Source of the DNA: a virus
IMG/VR virus record: IMGVR_UViG_3300027162_000166
Location: 1-31,100 of that record
DNA: 31,100 bases
Reading direction: 5' to 3' (one strand)
Positions 13,537-23,260 of the stretch are shown here, one piece after another. The notes under the pieces were generated by a model, which saw nothing but the letters and a program-made list of their open reading frames with translations, did no database searches and was not told where the DNA came from. A program made the position numbers and the translations under genes. Every line of letters begins with the position of its first letter. Positions within the stretch are counted from its first letter, which is position 1.

Positions 13537-15912
13537 TTACCACCTTATAGAACCTGAACTAGTCCAGGTATATGTTTTATATCCACCTGAATTACTGTAA
13601 GTAGGGCTTCCTGTTGTAGCAACTGCATCCGCTGCTGCGTTTCCATATCTTATAATGACTATTCCACTGCCACCTGATTTTGTTGCACCACCACCTCCAC
13701 CGGTGTTTGTTGTTCCTGGATACCCTGGAGAAGGAGTACAACCACCATCGCCACCTCCACCGCCGCCAGCACCACCTGGACCGGCTGTTCCATCACCTGA
13801 TCTACAATTGGCACTGCCTCCACCACCGCCTGAATAATATGTACCGGTTACGGTCCATTGTGCGCCACTGCCACCATAACCGCCATTACGAACTCCTTGG
13901 CCGTTTTGTCCTGCTTGGCCAGCACCACCGCCGCCTCCACCGCCGCCACCCCAAGCAGTTCCACTTCCTACACCACTGCCTCCGTTATAACCTTGCCCGG
14001 GAGTTCCTGCACCGCCTGAACCCGTTGCCCAACTATTATTATCAGCACCGCAACCACCGCCTCCTGAACCTCCTGCTTGGCCATTTTGCACAGCAGGACT
14101 GGCAGGATCATAGGGACTAGCTGATCCACCTCGTCCGCCACCGGTTGCTGTCACTGAACTAAAAACACTAGAACCACCGTTTGCATTAACAGCACCGCCA
14201 CCTCCCACTGTTACTGTGTAAGTAACACCATTTGTAACTGATAAACTGCTACCTTGTAATAATCCGCCGCCACCGCCGCCTCCCCCTTGCGATAATCCAC
14301 CGCCTCCTCCTCCTGCTACAACTAAATAAGAAACAGATGTTGGAGCGTCGCTCCATGTTGTTATCGAGCCGCTTGCTGAACTACTCGACCCATTACCTAC
14401 ACCATTTGTTGCATAAACTGTAAAGGTATAGGCTGTGCTTTTTGTTAATCCTGATACTGTAATTGTTCCGCTGCCTGCCTGACTTAATGTTCCTGTTATA
14501 CCACCGGGGCTACTAACTGCTGTATAACTAGTAATTGCTAGTCCACCGTTACTAGCAGGGGCTGTAAATGAAACTGTTGCTGTTGTTGCCCCCGTAGCTG
14601 TTGCTGTGCCAATAGTGGGTGCGCCTGGCACGACAGCAGGAGTTATTGCACTACTAGAAGAACTATTGGAGCTATTTCCAATACCATTAGTTGCATATAC
14701 TACAAAGGTATAACTTGTACCTTGTGTTAATCCAGATACTCGTATAGTACCGCTACCTGCTTGACTTAATGTACCTGTTATGCTACCCGGTGTGCTTACT
14801 GCTGTATAACTTGTTATAGCAGATCCATTGTTAGCAGGTGCTGTAAATGGAACATCAATTTGTGTTCCACTACCACTAACTCTACTTGGTGTACCAATAG
14901 TTGGAGCTGAGGGAGCTGAGGCTGGAAATATGCTTGAACTTGCTGCACTACTTGCACTATTTCCAATACCATTCGTTGCATATACTGTAAATGTATATGA
15001 AGTTCCTGCGGTAAGTCCACTAACTGTAATTGTTCCTGATCCTGCTTGGCTTAATGTACCTGTAATACCACCAGGGCTACTTACCGCTGTATAACTTGTT
15101 ATGGCAGATCCATTATCAGCAGGTGCAGTATAAGGTACATATATTTGTGTTGATGATCCACTTACTCGTGTTGGTGTTCCTATGGTTGGGGCTGATGGTA
15201 CTGTTGCAGGGAATATGCTTGAACTTGCTGCACTACTTGCTCCATTACCTAGAGTGTTGGTAGCGTAAACTGTAAATGTATAACTTGTCCCTGTGGTCAA
15301 TCCAGAAACCCTTATAGTTCCACTGCCTGCTTGGCTTAATGTACCTGTAATACCACCAGGACTACTTACTGCTGTATAACTAGTAATTGCAAAACCACCA
15401 TTACTAGCAGGGGCACTAAAGGGCACATCTATTTGTGTTGAACTTCCACTAACTCTTAATGGTGTACCTATTGTCGGTGCTCCTGGAGTAGTACCTGCTG
15501 TGATTGCACTACTAGCTGTACTATTCGCACTATTTCCTACTATATTTGTAGCATATACCACAAATGTATAACTTGTTCCTTGTGTTAATCCTGTTACTCT
15601 TACAGTACCACCACCTGCTTGACTTACTGTAGCAGTAATACTACCGGGTGTACTTACCGCTGTATAACTTGTAATTGTTTGATTTCCATTATAAGCAGGT
15701 GCGGTAAAAGTTACATCTATACTTGTTCCACTGCCACTTACTCTGCTAACTCCAGTAACACTAGGAGCACCTGGTACCACACCCCAGCTAGGCCAAGCAT
15801 TATCTAACTGTGCAGAAAAATGATCGTCCATATTAAAAACACCGCTGGCACTGGCATTATATCCAGTATTAGTTGTTACATTTTTTCCTCTAACATTGCC
15901 ACGTCTTGCCAT
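13537..15912 (-). CDS. Tail adhesin with five FN3 repeats and a glycine-rich domain
   Basis: This 791-residue protein has a short N-terminal segment (1-46). Five tandem fibronectin type III repeats of about 94 residues follow (about 47-516), each with VPGAPTIG, AITSYTAVSSPG, TLSQAGSGTI and SYTFTVYATN. From about 517 comes a Gly-rich domain (YLVVAGGGGGGLSQ, then many GGGGG runs) to about residue 745, then SGIVIIRYGN and a closing YKTYTWTSSGSIRW. Gly-rich domains of this kind act as receptor-binding tips in phages; the gp38 adhesins of T-even phages are one example, where the Gly-rich loops determine host range. FN3 repeats act as spacers and may bind surface glycans. Repeats 2-4 are nearly identical, so unequal recombination could change their number. 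It sits at the distal end of the fibre operon. Receptor binding is inference. Confidence 0.85.
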   Translation of the reverse strand: MARRGNVRGKNVTTNTGYNASASGVFNMDDHFSAQLDNAWPSWGVVPGAPSVTGVSRVSGSGTSIDVTFTAPAYNGNQTITSYTAVSTPGSITATVSQAGGGTVRVTGLTQGTSYTFVVYATNIVGNSANSTASSAITAGTTPGAPTIGTPLRVSGSSTQIDVPFSAPASNGGFAITSYTAVSSPGGITGTLSQAGSGTIRVSGLTTGTSYTFTVYATNTLGNGASSAASSSIFPATVPSAPTIGTPTRVSGSSTQIYVPYTAPADNGSAITSYTAVSSPGGITGTLSQAGSGTITVSGLTAGTSYTFTVYATNGIGNSASSAASSSIFPASAPSAPTIGTPSRVSGSGTQIDVPFTAPANNGSAITSYTAVSTPGSITGTLSQAGSGTIRVSGLTQGTSYTFVVYATNGIGNSSNSSSSSAITPAVVPGAPTIGTATATGATTATVSFTAPASNGGLAITSYTAVSSPGGITGTLSQAGSGTITVSGLTKSTAYTFTVYATNGVGNGSSSSASGSITTWSDAPTSVSYLVVAGGGGGGLSQGGGGGGGGLLQGSSLSVTNGVTYTVTVGGGGAVNANGGSSVFSSVTATGGGRGGSASPYDPASPAVQNGQAGGSGGGGCGADNNSWATGSGGAGTPGQGYNGGSGVGSGTAWGGGGGGGGGAGQAGQNGQGVRNGGYGGSGAQWTVTGTYYSGGGGGSANCRSGDGTAGPGGAGGGGGGDGGCTPSPGYPGTTNTGGGGGATKSGGSGIVIIRYGNAAADAVATTGSPTYSNSGGYKTYTWTSSGSIRW

Positions 15913-15913
15913 A

Positions 15914-16270
15914 TTAACTTATGATCTCATAGGATGCGTATATACTAGCAGCAGAATTCGCGCTACTGCTGGCTTGTAGTGTATCGCCTTCTTCTAAATA
16001 AACAAAATTATCCTTGCCTACAATAATCAGTGTTGAATTTGCAGGAACACTGACAGTCCCAGCTAGATAATAACTTGTAGAACTTCTTAAAATTGTAACG
16101 GTAACGCTAACCGCAGTGCCGCTATAATTTGCCACTGTTACTGTATTAACTTTAACAACCGTTCCGCTGGCTGCTGAATTAGATAATATGGACGCAGTAG
16201 AAGTTGTCAGTGCTGCTAGTGCAGTTTTTCCTGTAATTGTTGAAACGGCTACTATATTAGGTGCGGCCAT
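15914..16270 (-). CDS. Small virion structural protein, 118 aa
   Basis: The start has a perfect GGAGGA ribosome site, which also encodes the last two Gly codons of the upstream fibre gene; a single base separates that stop from this ATG. The protein begins MAAPNIVAVSTITGKTALAA and holds the beta strands VVKVNTVTVANYSGTAVSV, YYLAGTVSVPANSTL and YLEEGDTLQASSSA. I recognise this style from small conserved virion proteins of T4-like marine phages, probably a decoration or tail accessory protein. No catalytic motif. It is transcribed with its neighbours, most likely from the late promoter at 17993. Confidence 0.7.
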   Translation of the reverse strand: MAAPNIVAVSTITGKTALAALTTSTASILSNSAASGTVVKVNTVTVANYSGTAVSVTVTILRSSTSYYLAGTVSVPANSTLIIVGKDNFVYLEEGDTLQASSSANSAASIYASYEIIS

Positions 16271-16271
16271 T

Positions 16272-17972
16272 TTATCCTCCGAAAATCATTGCCATCGCTA
16301 TGGCTTTACCCATTGTTGGTCCAGTATTAGTTATCGTAACTCCTCCTGTTGATGCGCTAACGCTAATACCTGTTCCAGCTGTTACAGATGTAACACCTGA
16401 ATTCGTAATCGTAACTGCTCCTGTGGCACCGCTTACACTGATACCTGTACCAGCTACAGCACTGGTAACGCCAGCATTAGTTAATGTGACACTGTCGCCT
16501 AAACTTACAGTGCCACCGCCACTCATGCCAGTTCCTGCTGTTACTGTAACGCTGCTGTTGGTTAAACTAGCATTGGCAATATTACTTAACGTATTTGAAC
16601 TGCCACTAATCGTTTTGTTTGTCAGTGTTTGTGTGGCAGTAGTTCCTACAACGGGAACATACGCTGTTCCATCTGTGGTATATTCCCAAACATCGTCTGT
16701 TTCATTCCAACGCAAAGTTACATTGTTACTATCTCCACGCATTACACGTATCCCAGCATTTTCTGTAGGGCTACCAGTAGTAAAATTGCTGTTTAAATCA
16801 ATAATATTATCAGCAAGGCTAATTGTTTCTGTGTTAACAGTAGTTGTAGTTCCGCTGATTGTTAAATTACCTGTTACGACAAGGTCGTCACTGACAGTTA
16901 CTACACCTGTGCCATTGGCACTTAATGTTAAGTTTGTGTTTGTTGAACGACTTGTAATGCCATCTACAGTAATGTTATTTCCAAAACCTATTGCGTTACC
17001 ATCGCTGCTGGTAATGTTGCTACCGGCTTCCACCTGTAACGTGCTTTGAATTTTGATAGCGCCTGTTCCAGCTGCATCTATTTCTATATCGCCTGTTCCA
17101 GTGGTTTCAAATCGCAAATCCTGATTAATGCTGGTACTAACCGTAATAGTATCGCTATCATCTGTAATGACCTGTTTACCATTTACATACAATGACCCTG
17201 GACCAATATAAACGTGGCGCCAAGTTTTGCTGGCGCTACCTAAATCTCTAGTATTATTGGTATCTGGAATAATATTTTCATTAAATGCTGTAAAGTCTGG
17301 TTTATTAGTTAAATCGCTATAACTGCCACTGAATCCTGGATTACTTTGTATTTGAGTAGCAACTGTGGTAAAGTTAACTTCACCGCCTGTTGTTGCTACG
17401 CTTGTGGTTTTACCTTCACTGGTAATAACTAGTGCAGTTGGGTTGGGATTGGTTTCTGTTGGCTTACCTACAAGAGCAATAGTGCCTGTGCTGGCATCTG
17501 TGGTCATTGTTGCACCGCCCAAGTCAATGGTGCTACCACTCAAATACAAGTCTCTAAATCTATAACTTGCACTACCCAAATCGTATGTAATATTTGTGCC
17601 GGGGATTAGGTGCCCAGTGATAGTAGCACCGGCAATAGTTTTATTAGTTAGTGTTTCTGTAGCACTACTAGTGCTTACTGTATCTGGAACCCAAAGTCCG
17701 GATGTTCCATTCCAAACTAGAGCCTGTCCGTTGGTGGGCACTGCGGTGGCGGTGTCAACATCAGCCAAATCATTGATATTATGTACATCAGTAATAGTAG
17801 TAACACCAGACCCTGCACTAGGTCCATCTAGGTTTCCGCCATCAATAATGGTGTCATCGCTGATAACTTGATCAGGTATGCGTTTCCAGCTATTGGTGCT
17901 AGTGGAATATTGATATAGTATACCACCTACCGTTGCTTGTTGATTATTACTCGGACTTGAAGGGAACGCCAT
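16272..17972 (-). CDS. Tail-fibre protein, 566 aa
   Basis: The N-terminus MAFPSSPSNNQQATVGGILY is a common phage fibre start. Residues 84-440 form a cassette shared almost residue for residue with the 1211-aa fibre. It holds [54 protein letters not shown] and [11 protein letters not shown]. Repeats of the form VTAGTGISVS follow (about 475-550) and the protein ends KAIAMAMIFGG. Such Thr/Ser/Gly-rich beta repeats form trimeric fibre shafts. It has its own late promoter (17993-18000) and an AGGA ribosome site. It is co-transcribed with the 118-aa and FN3 genes downstream. Fibre identity is firm; its place in the tail is not known. Confidence 0.85.
   Translation of the reverse strand: MAFPSSPSNNQQATVGGILYQYSTSTNSWKRIPDQVISDDTIIDGGNLDGPSAGSGVTTITDVHNINDLADVDTATAVPTNGQALVWNGTSGLWVPDTVSTSSATETLTNKTIAGATITGHLIPGTNITYDLGSASYRFRDLYLSGSTIDLGGATMTTDASTGTIALVGKPTETNPNPTALVITSEGKTTSVATTGGEVNFTTVATQIQSNPGFSGSYSDLTNKPDFTAFNENIIPDTNNTRDLGSASKTWRHVYIGPGSLYVNGKQVITDDSDTITVSTSINQDLRFETTGTGDIEIDAAGTGAIKIQSTLQVEAGSNITSSDGNAIGFGNNITVDGITSRSTNTNLTLSANGTGVVTVSDDLVVTGNLTISGTTTTVNTETISLADNIIDLNSNFTTGSPTENAGIRVMRGDSNNVTLRWNETDDVWEYTTDGTAYVPVVGTTATQTLTNKTISGSSNTLSNIANASLTNSSVTVTAGTGMSGGGTVSLGDSVTLTNAGVTSAVAGTGISVSGATGAVTITNSGVTSVTAGTGISVSASTGGVTITNTGPTMGKAIAMAMIFGG
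16653..17723 (-). repeat. Fibre cassette, copy 1 (in the 566-aa protein)
   Basis: Residues 84-440 of the 566-aa fibre align without gaps to residues 602-958 of the 1211-aa fibre. A run of 65 residues (249-313, [20 protein letters not shown] onward) is identical in both, although the DNA differs at many synonymous sites. Confidence 0.85.
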
Positions 17973-17992
17973 TAATTTTTCCTATATTCCAA

Positions 17993-18000
17993 TATTTATC
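17993..18000 (-). promoter_or_regulatory. T4-type late promoter
   Basis: GATAAATA on the minus strand, 20 nt before the ATG at 17972. It overlaps the last codons and the TAA stop (17996-17998) of the preceding fibre gene. It probably drives the run from 17972 to at least 13116. Confidence 0.7.
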
Positions 18001-19603
18001 TTACCCAAATTTCCACTTTACTAGAATTATTAATTGAACCACTGGGACTGCTTCCACCAGCATTTGTTCTAGAGTTAACATAGCCAAATCCTGCACTGGC
18101 CGCATAACCACCACCACCTAGTGTAGATTTAATACCCAGACCTCTACCATTATTGCTATAGAAATAACTTTGATAGTTTTCTGTAGCTATAGCCTGTCCA
18201 AATCTAGCATATGAATATCCGTTGCTGTAGTTTTGTGATTGATTGTATCTCCATTGATTTCCTGGAGTACCCCATTGTGGGTATCCAGATGTTGCAGCTC
18301 CGCCGTCGGCGCTGTAGCTATAATCACGAACTGACTCTGCATCTGAACCCGCACCAGTTTTAGACATAGTCAACCCGACACTGGTGTATGCAGTTAGAAG
18401 TTGACTACTACTATTTGTAGAAGATCCTATTAGGTATGTTGATAAATTAGAATCTCTACCATAAAAACTACAGGCCAAATATCTAAAAGCAAATGATGCT
18501 ACAATATCAGTAGCCACATCTGTACTGGTATTACTGGTATAGTTTAAATTGCCCGAAGTAACATTTATAGGAGTTCTTGTTGTCCAATAGCTAGCATCAT
18601 AAGCGAATGCAGATGAAGCACTAGCATCTCTTACAAGGAACATTAACATCCAATGAAATCCACCGAAACTATTCATTAAGCAATAAGTTTGGAAAGCAGT
18701 TGCATATCCACTTGGTTTAATCCAGTATATACCGCTAGCAGCAGATCCACCTGTTAAACTGTATATATCAGCAGCACTGGTAGATGCTTGGGCCGATGAA
18801 GATCCGTCTAACCATCTTCTAACAATGCTGAATGCACGATCACTGGTATTACCTGCTATATCTGTAGCTCTCAGTGTAAAGTTTGTAGTCACTGTGCTTG
18901 CCCCAGGTTGAGCTAAGGTGCCTGATATTAGACCAGAACTAGCATTAATTGTAAGTGCAGAAGGTAAAGACCCTGATGCTATGCTGTAGCTTATACTATC
19001 ACTTGCGTCTGGGTCTGTTGCTGCCACTGTTATATTAACGCTTTGCCCTGTAGTGTTTGCATAGTCATATGTTCCTAGGGTACCTGCGGCTGTAGACCAA
19101 CTAGGTAAACCGCCGCAGTCTATGCAGTCAAGTTTTGTTGACGATCCTGCCTGTTGGGTCAGTTTAACATCTAAAGGTTCTTGTGCTACTGTGAAATCCT
19201 GAGGAGTCGTGGCTTTAACTGTGGTGGAATCAATGAATGTAACAGTCTGCGCTGTATATTCTGTTCCGTCATTGGTTATAAATTTTATAATAGCGTCATT
19301 GGAAAAATTTGCGCCTGTAATCGTAAATTGTGTTCCTGCATTACCATTATATGTAGCAGGTGTTACGCCTGTTACAGTTGGAGGACTATCCCCTAGTGTT
19401 GCCCAGCCTGTTGATGTATATATTTCTCCCAGGCCTGTGGTAGAATTATACCTGATTGTTCCCCCTGTGGGACTAGCATCACGCTGAACTGTCGTTCCCG
19501 TAGGTAATTTTAATCCGGATGTGTTAGATGATAGTGCATCATTGATCGACGATGCAGTGACTCCCGTTAGTCCAGATTTAAGTGTTTTATAATTTTGAGG
19601 CAT
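17996..19603 (-). CDS. Tail protein with IPT/TIG, Ig-like and fibrinogen-like C-terminal domains
   Basis: The start is ATG 19603 (MPQNYKTLKSG): GGAG lies 5 nt upstream and the ATG shares one base with the preceding stop (TAATG). An in-frame TTG at 19624 is rejected. The 535 residues contain a linker (1-72) and an IPT/TIG-like Ig domain (about 75-150, PPTVTGVTPATYNGNAGTQF). A cadherin/He_PIG-like domain follows (about 168-262, ATDPDASDSISYSIASGSLP). The C-terminal globular part (about 272-535) resembles fibrinogen-related lectin domains: SGIYWIKPSGYATAFQTYCL, then MNSFGGFHWMLMF, corresponding to the YCDM-GGGWT signature. This is a likely receptor- or glycan-binding head. The end is rich in Asn, Tyr, Ser and Gly. 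The domain call is by pattern only. Confidence 0.75.
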   Translation of the reverse strand: MPQNYKTLKSGLTGVTASSINDALSSNTSGLKLPTGTTVQRDASPTGGTIRYNSTTGLGEIYTSTGWATLGDSPPTVTGVTPATYNGNAGTQFTITGANFSNDAIIKFITNDGTEYTAQTVTFIDSTTVKATTPQDFTVAQEPLDVKLTQQAGSSTKLDCIDCGGLPSWSTAAGTLGTYDYANTTGQSVNITVAATDPDASDSISYSIASGSLPSALTINASSGLISGTLAQPGASTVTTNFTLRATDIAGNTSDRAFSIVRRWLDGSSSAQASTSAADIYSLTGGSAASGIYWIKPSGYATAFQTYCLMNSFGGFHWMLMFLVRDASASSAFAYDASYWTTRTPINVTSGNLNYTSNTSTDVATDIVASFAFRYLACSFYGRDSNLSTYLIGSSTNSSSQLLTAYTSVGLTMSKTGAGSDAESVRDYSYSADGGAATSGYPQWGTPGNQWRYNQSQNYSNGYSYARFGQAIATENYQSYFYSNNGRGLGIKSTLGGGGYAASAGFGYVNSRTNAGGSSPSGSINNSSKVEIWVR

Positions 19604-22600
19604 TATAACTCCATTATTTTCCAACCATATGTTGAATTGCTATACACTAAACCAAAACTGGATTGATTGTCTGCAACCAGCAAGTCGTCTGCGACTCCCT
19701 GTATTTTATGGCCATTTCTAGCAACTGTTAGGTTATTTGTTCCAAACGTTCCTGCTAAATCATTAAATCTAATAGTGTCACCTAAAGTCGCACTAGCAGG
19801 CAATGTCATCGTTATCGCACCAGAAGTTGTATTTACAAAATATCCTTTACCAGCTACGCAGGTTGTATTTGTTGCAACGATCTCCCAAGTTATATAAGGG
19901 GTTGCAGAAATTTGACCGCTGCTAATACTAATTCCAGTTCCAGCACTGAAGTGAGCGCGAACTTCACTGGCACTAGGACCTGTATATGTGAATACACCCG
20001 TAGTATTATTATAACTTAAACTGCCATCTCCTCCGCTATCAGTTACACTTACTGCTGATCTAGCCGCAGAATCTGTGTACTGTGTTATTGACGAACTGAT
20101 AACACCTGTTGTACTATTATAACTTATTCCTGTGCCTGCACTAATAGCCGCTCTAGCCAGTGCATCTGTATACTGAGTAATTGTTGTAGCTATTGTACCA
20201 CTGGTGATTGTAATACCTGTGCCTGCTGCAAAGTGTGCTCTGACTTCTGAACTGCTGGGACCGGTATAGGTAAACACGCCTGTTAAATTATTATAACTTA
20301 AACTGCCATCTCCGCCGGCATCGGTAACACTAAAGCTAGTTAATGCAACTGTGCCTGCTCCTAATTCATTGTAAGTTGTTCCGTCATTAGTAAATTCCCA
20401 CTTATCCGATGTTTCATTCCAGCGAATGCTTACGTTGGCACTATCTCCACGCATAATGCGAATACCAGCGTTTTCTGTTGGACTACCTGTGGTAAAATTG
20501 CTGTTTAGATCTATAATATTATCTGCTAAACTTATTGTTTCTGTATTAATAGTGGTAGTAGTGCCACTTATAGTTAAATTACCACTTACAACTAAGTCAT
20601 CATTAACGTTGACGTAACCTGTCCCATTAGCTGCTAAAACTAAATTTCCATTAGTTGTTTTGCTAGATATATTATCTACATTTATTGCATTTCCAAAACC
20701 TATTGCATTGCCATCACTGCTGGTAATATTACTACCTGCTTCTATCTGTAGTGTGCTTTGAATTTTGATAGCACCAGTTCCTGCTGCATCTATTTCGATA
20801 TCGCCCGTACCAGTAGTTTCAAAGCGTAAATCTTGATTGATACTAGTGCTAACAGTTATTGTGTCACTGTCATCGGTAATGACTTGTTTACCATTTACAT
20901 ATAATGATCCTGGTCCAATATAAACGTGCCGCCAGGTTTTATTTGAGCTACCAAGGTCCCTTGTGTTATCTGTGTCAGGAACTATACTGTTGTTAAATGC
21001 TGAGAAATCTGGCTTGTTAGTTAAATCACTGTAGCTACCACTAAAGCCGGGGTTACTTTCTATTTGCGTTGCCACAGTGGTAAAGTTAACTTCACCTGCT
21101 GTTGTTGCTACACTGGTTGTTTTACCTTCACTGGTAATAACTAGTGCAGTTGGATTGGGATTAGTTTCTGTTGGCTTACCTACAAGAGCAATAGTTCCCG
21201 TAGTAGCGTCTGTGGTCATTGTTGCACCGCCCAGGTCAATCGTGCTACCACTTAGATATAAATCTCTAAATCTATAACTACTGCTACCTAAATCGTATGT
21301 GACGTTAGCACTGGGAATAAGGTGGCCGCTAATTGTAGCCCCAGCAATAGTTTTATTAGTCAATGTTTCTGTTACGCTAGATGTAGATATCGTGCCTGGG
21401 ATCCATTTACTTGATCCGCTATTCCAAACTAGTGCTTGACCATTGGTAGGTGCTGTGGTTGTTGTATCAACATCCAACAATCCATCAATGTAAGTATTTG
21501 TCCAAGTGCTTGTAACATTGGCTGTAGAAATATCAACCCAATAACTATTTGTACCATCATCCTGGTATTCATATAATATATTATTAGCACTGTCATACCA
21601 CTTGTCGCCTGCTATAGGACTGGCATGTGGTGTTGTGTCTGCTGTCCAAGTATTTCCGGTTTGTATGTCTACCCAACTGGCTGTAGTACCATTAGTGGTT
21701 AAATATTTTCCACTTTCACCTGACTGGCTTGGTAGTGCATCAATTGTGGTACTACCGCCCAAACTTACATTGCTGCCGTTAATTGTAATGCTACTATTAG
21801 TTAGGCTAGCGTTGGGAATACTAGATAAACTAAATTCGCCTGTTGCACTGTTATAAGTAATGCCTGTTGCTGAACTTGCACTTACTGCTGCTCTAGCTCT
21901 AGTATTTGTATAATACTGATTTGTGCTGCCTTCGTTGATGTTGTCCGTGTTTAGTGTTACTGCACCAGTTTGACTGTTAACACTGGTTACACCACCTGTA
22001 ATTGTAATAACACCTGTTCCGCTGTTATAGCTACCTGCACCAGTTACGCTGATTGCTCCCCGAGCCCGAGCATCTGTGTAGTAAAGATTTGTGCCTTCTG
22101 CTAGGTTAGTTGTGGATTTGGTTCCTAACCAAGTATCGGCTGTGGATGTAAAATCTGCTGTATTAAGTTTATTTCCTAAACTTGTGGCAATTGTTGTGGC
22201 ATAATTAGGATCATCTCCCAGTGCTGCTGCCAATTCATTTAGTGTATTCAACGTGCTAGGTGCGCTGTCAACTAAATTGCTTACTGCGGTGTCTACATAT
22301 GACTGGGTAGCGTAACTATTTGAACTTAAGTAAGTGGCTACCCTAGTATTTGTGTAATATAAATTAGTCGTTCCTTCACCGATATCATCAGTGTCCAATG
22401 TGAGTGAACTGCCAAGTGCTACACTTGATCCATTTATTGTTACAGCATTATTTGTTAGAGCTATAGAAGGATTACCGCTTGCACCATCACCATTGGTCAC
22501 GGTAATGCCTGCGCCTGCTGATATTGTTCTTGATGCAAATGTTCCAGCACCTGTTCTAGCAATAACTCCATTTGCAGATAATGCACTCAATCCATCTAAA

Positions 22601-23238
22601 TCTGCATCATAGGCTTGAACATTTACGCCAATTTCTAAACCAAGGTTCTGTCTAGCCGAGCCAGCAGTAGATCCACCTGTGCCACCATATGTTATTCCAA
22701 CAATGTCAGCATTCCAAATTCCCGTAGTTACTGTGCCTAAAGTTGTTAGATTGGGACTTAGTTTTGTAGAGTCCAGTGTGCTGTTGGTTGTTAATATAGT
22801 ATAGTAATTAGTACCATCTACAGTTAATTCCCAGACATCATCAGTTTCATTCCAGTGTATACCCACCGTTGGGCTTGCACCTCGATCAATCTCCATGCCG
22901 GCGTCAACCAAAGGCGCACCCCCTCCGCTGGCATTTAACGTAAGTGTAACAATATTATCTTCAATCAATAAATTTTGTGTAGTCACTGTAATGGTATCAC
23001 CAGTAACAATGATATCACCGCCTACAGTTAAATTCCCACTTGTGGTTAATGTTCCAACTGAAAGATTTGTGATTGTGTTTTGGGAAGCAGCAGTAATACG
23101 ACCGTCGGTGTCAACTGTGAATTGCGGTATAGCAGATTCACTACCATATGTTCCAGGTGTTACGCCGGTTGCCGCAAGTTCGTCGGCATCAACTGCATTA
23201 GTACCAATAGAATTTGCAGAAAGTCTAGTTAAGGCCAT
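19603..23238 (-). CDS. Large tail-fibre protein, 1211 aa
   Basis: The N-terminus MALTRLSANSIGTNAVDADE is typical of phage fibre proteins. Residues 60-150 carry a first SGNLTVGGDI and HWNETDDVWELTVDG block. Residues 200-470 have repeats of the EGTTNLYYTNTRV type, a fibre motif. Residues 600-958 are the cassette shared with the 566-aa fibre, and 960-1110 hold a [18 protein letters not shown] duplication. The C-terminus (about 1116-1211, TLPASATLGDTIRF, NLTVARNGHKIQG, SNSTYGWKIMEL) is a small domain common at the ends of marine phage fibres. A late promoter (23261-23268) lies 22 nt upstream and GGA 9 nt before ATG. The stop overlaps the next start by one base. Confidence 0.87.
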   Translation of the reverse strand: MALTRLSANSIGTNAVDADELAATGVTPGTYGSESAIPQFTVDTDGRITAASQNTITNLSVGTLTTSGNLTVGGDIIVTGDTITVTTQNLLIEDNIVTLTLNASGGGAPLVDAGMEIDRGASPTVGIHWNETDDVWELTVDGTNYYTILTTNSTLDSTKLSPNLTTLGTVTTGIWNADIVGITYGGTGGSTAGSARQNLGLEIGVNVQAYDADLDGLSALSANGVIARTGAGTFASRTISAGAGITVTNGDGASGNPSIALTNNAVTINGSSVALGSSLTLDTDDIGEGTTNLYYTNTRVATYLSSNSYATQSYVDTAVSNLVDSAPSTLNTLNELAAALGDDPNYATTIATSLGNKLNTADFTSTADTWLGTKSTTNLAEGTNLYYTDARARGAISVTGAGSYNSGTGVITITGGVTSVNSQTGAVTLNTDNINEGSTNQYYTNTRARAAVSASSATGITYNSATGEFSLSSIPNASLTNSSITINGSNVSLGGSTTIDALPSQSGESGKYLTTNGTTASWVDIQTGNTWTADTTPHASPIAGDKWYDSANNILYEYQDDGTNSYWVDISTANVTSTWTNTYIDGLLDVDTTTTAPTNGQALVWNSGSSKWIPGTISTSSVTETLTNKTIAGATISGHLIPSANVTYDLGSSSYRFRDLYLSGSTIDLGGATMTTDATTGTIALVGKPTETNPNPTALVITSEGKTTSVATTAGEVNFTTVATQIESNPGFSGSYSDLTNKPDFSAFNNSIVPDTDNTRDLGSSNKTWRHVYIGPGSLYVNGKQVITDDSDTITVSTSINQDLRFETTGTGDIEIDAAGTGAIKIQSTLQIEAGSNITSSDGNAIGFGNAINVDNISSKTTNGNLVLAANGTGYVNVNDDLVVSGNLTISGTTTTINTETISLADNIIDLNSNFTTGSPTENAGIRIMRGDSANVSIRWNETSDKWEFTNDGTTYNELGAGTVALTSFSVTDAGGDGSLSYNNLTGVFTYTGPSSSEVRAHFAAGTGITITSGTIATTITQYTDALARAAISAGTGISYNSTTGVISSSITQYTDSAARSAVSVTDSGGDGSLSYNNTTGVFTYTGPSASEVRAHFSAGTGISISSGQISATPYITWEIVATNTTCVAGKGYFVNTTSGAITMTLPASATLGDTIRFNDLAGTFGTNNLTVARNGHKIQGVADDLLVADNQSSFGLVYSNSTYGWKIMEL
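20365..21438 (-). repeat. Fibre cassette, copy 2 (in the 1211-aa protein)
   Basis: Homologue of the 16653-17723 cassette, gapless over 357 residues and mostly identical. A third, more diverged copy is at about 27027-27671 in the 1514-aa fibre ([40 protein letters not shown]). Confidence 0.85.
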
Positions 23239-23260
23239 TAGTTATATTCCAGTGTTTAAG

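Noticed and set aside
13650-14120. Plus-strand Pro/His-rich frames opposite the adhesin
   Set aside because: They are the reverse complement of Gly codons in the Gly-rich domain.
17996-19603. Variable region of a diversity-generating retroelement in the fibrinogen-like head
   Set aside because: The C-terminus is rich in Asn, Tyr and Ser, but no reverse transcriptase or template repeat is visible in this window. It could only be tested with the full genome.
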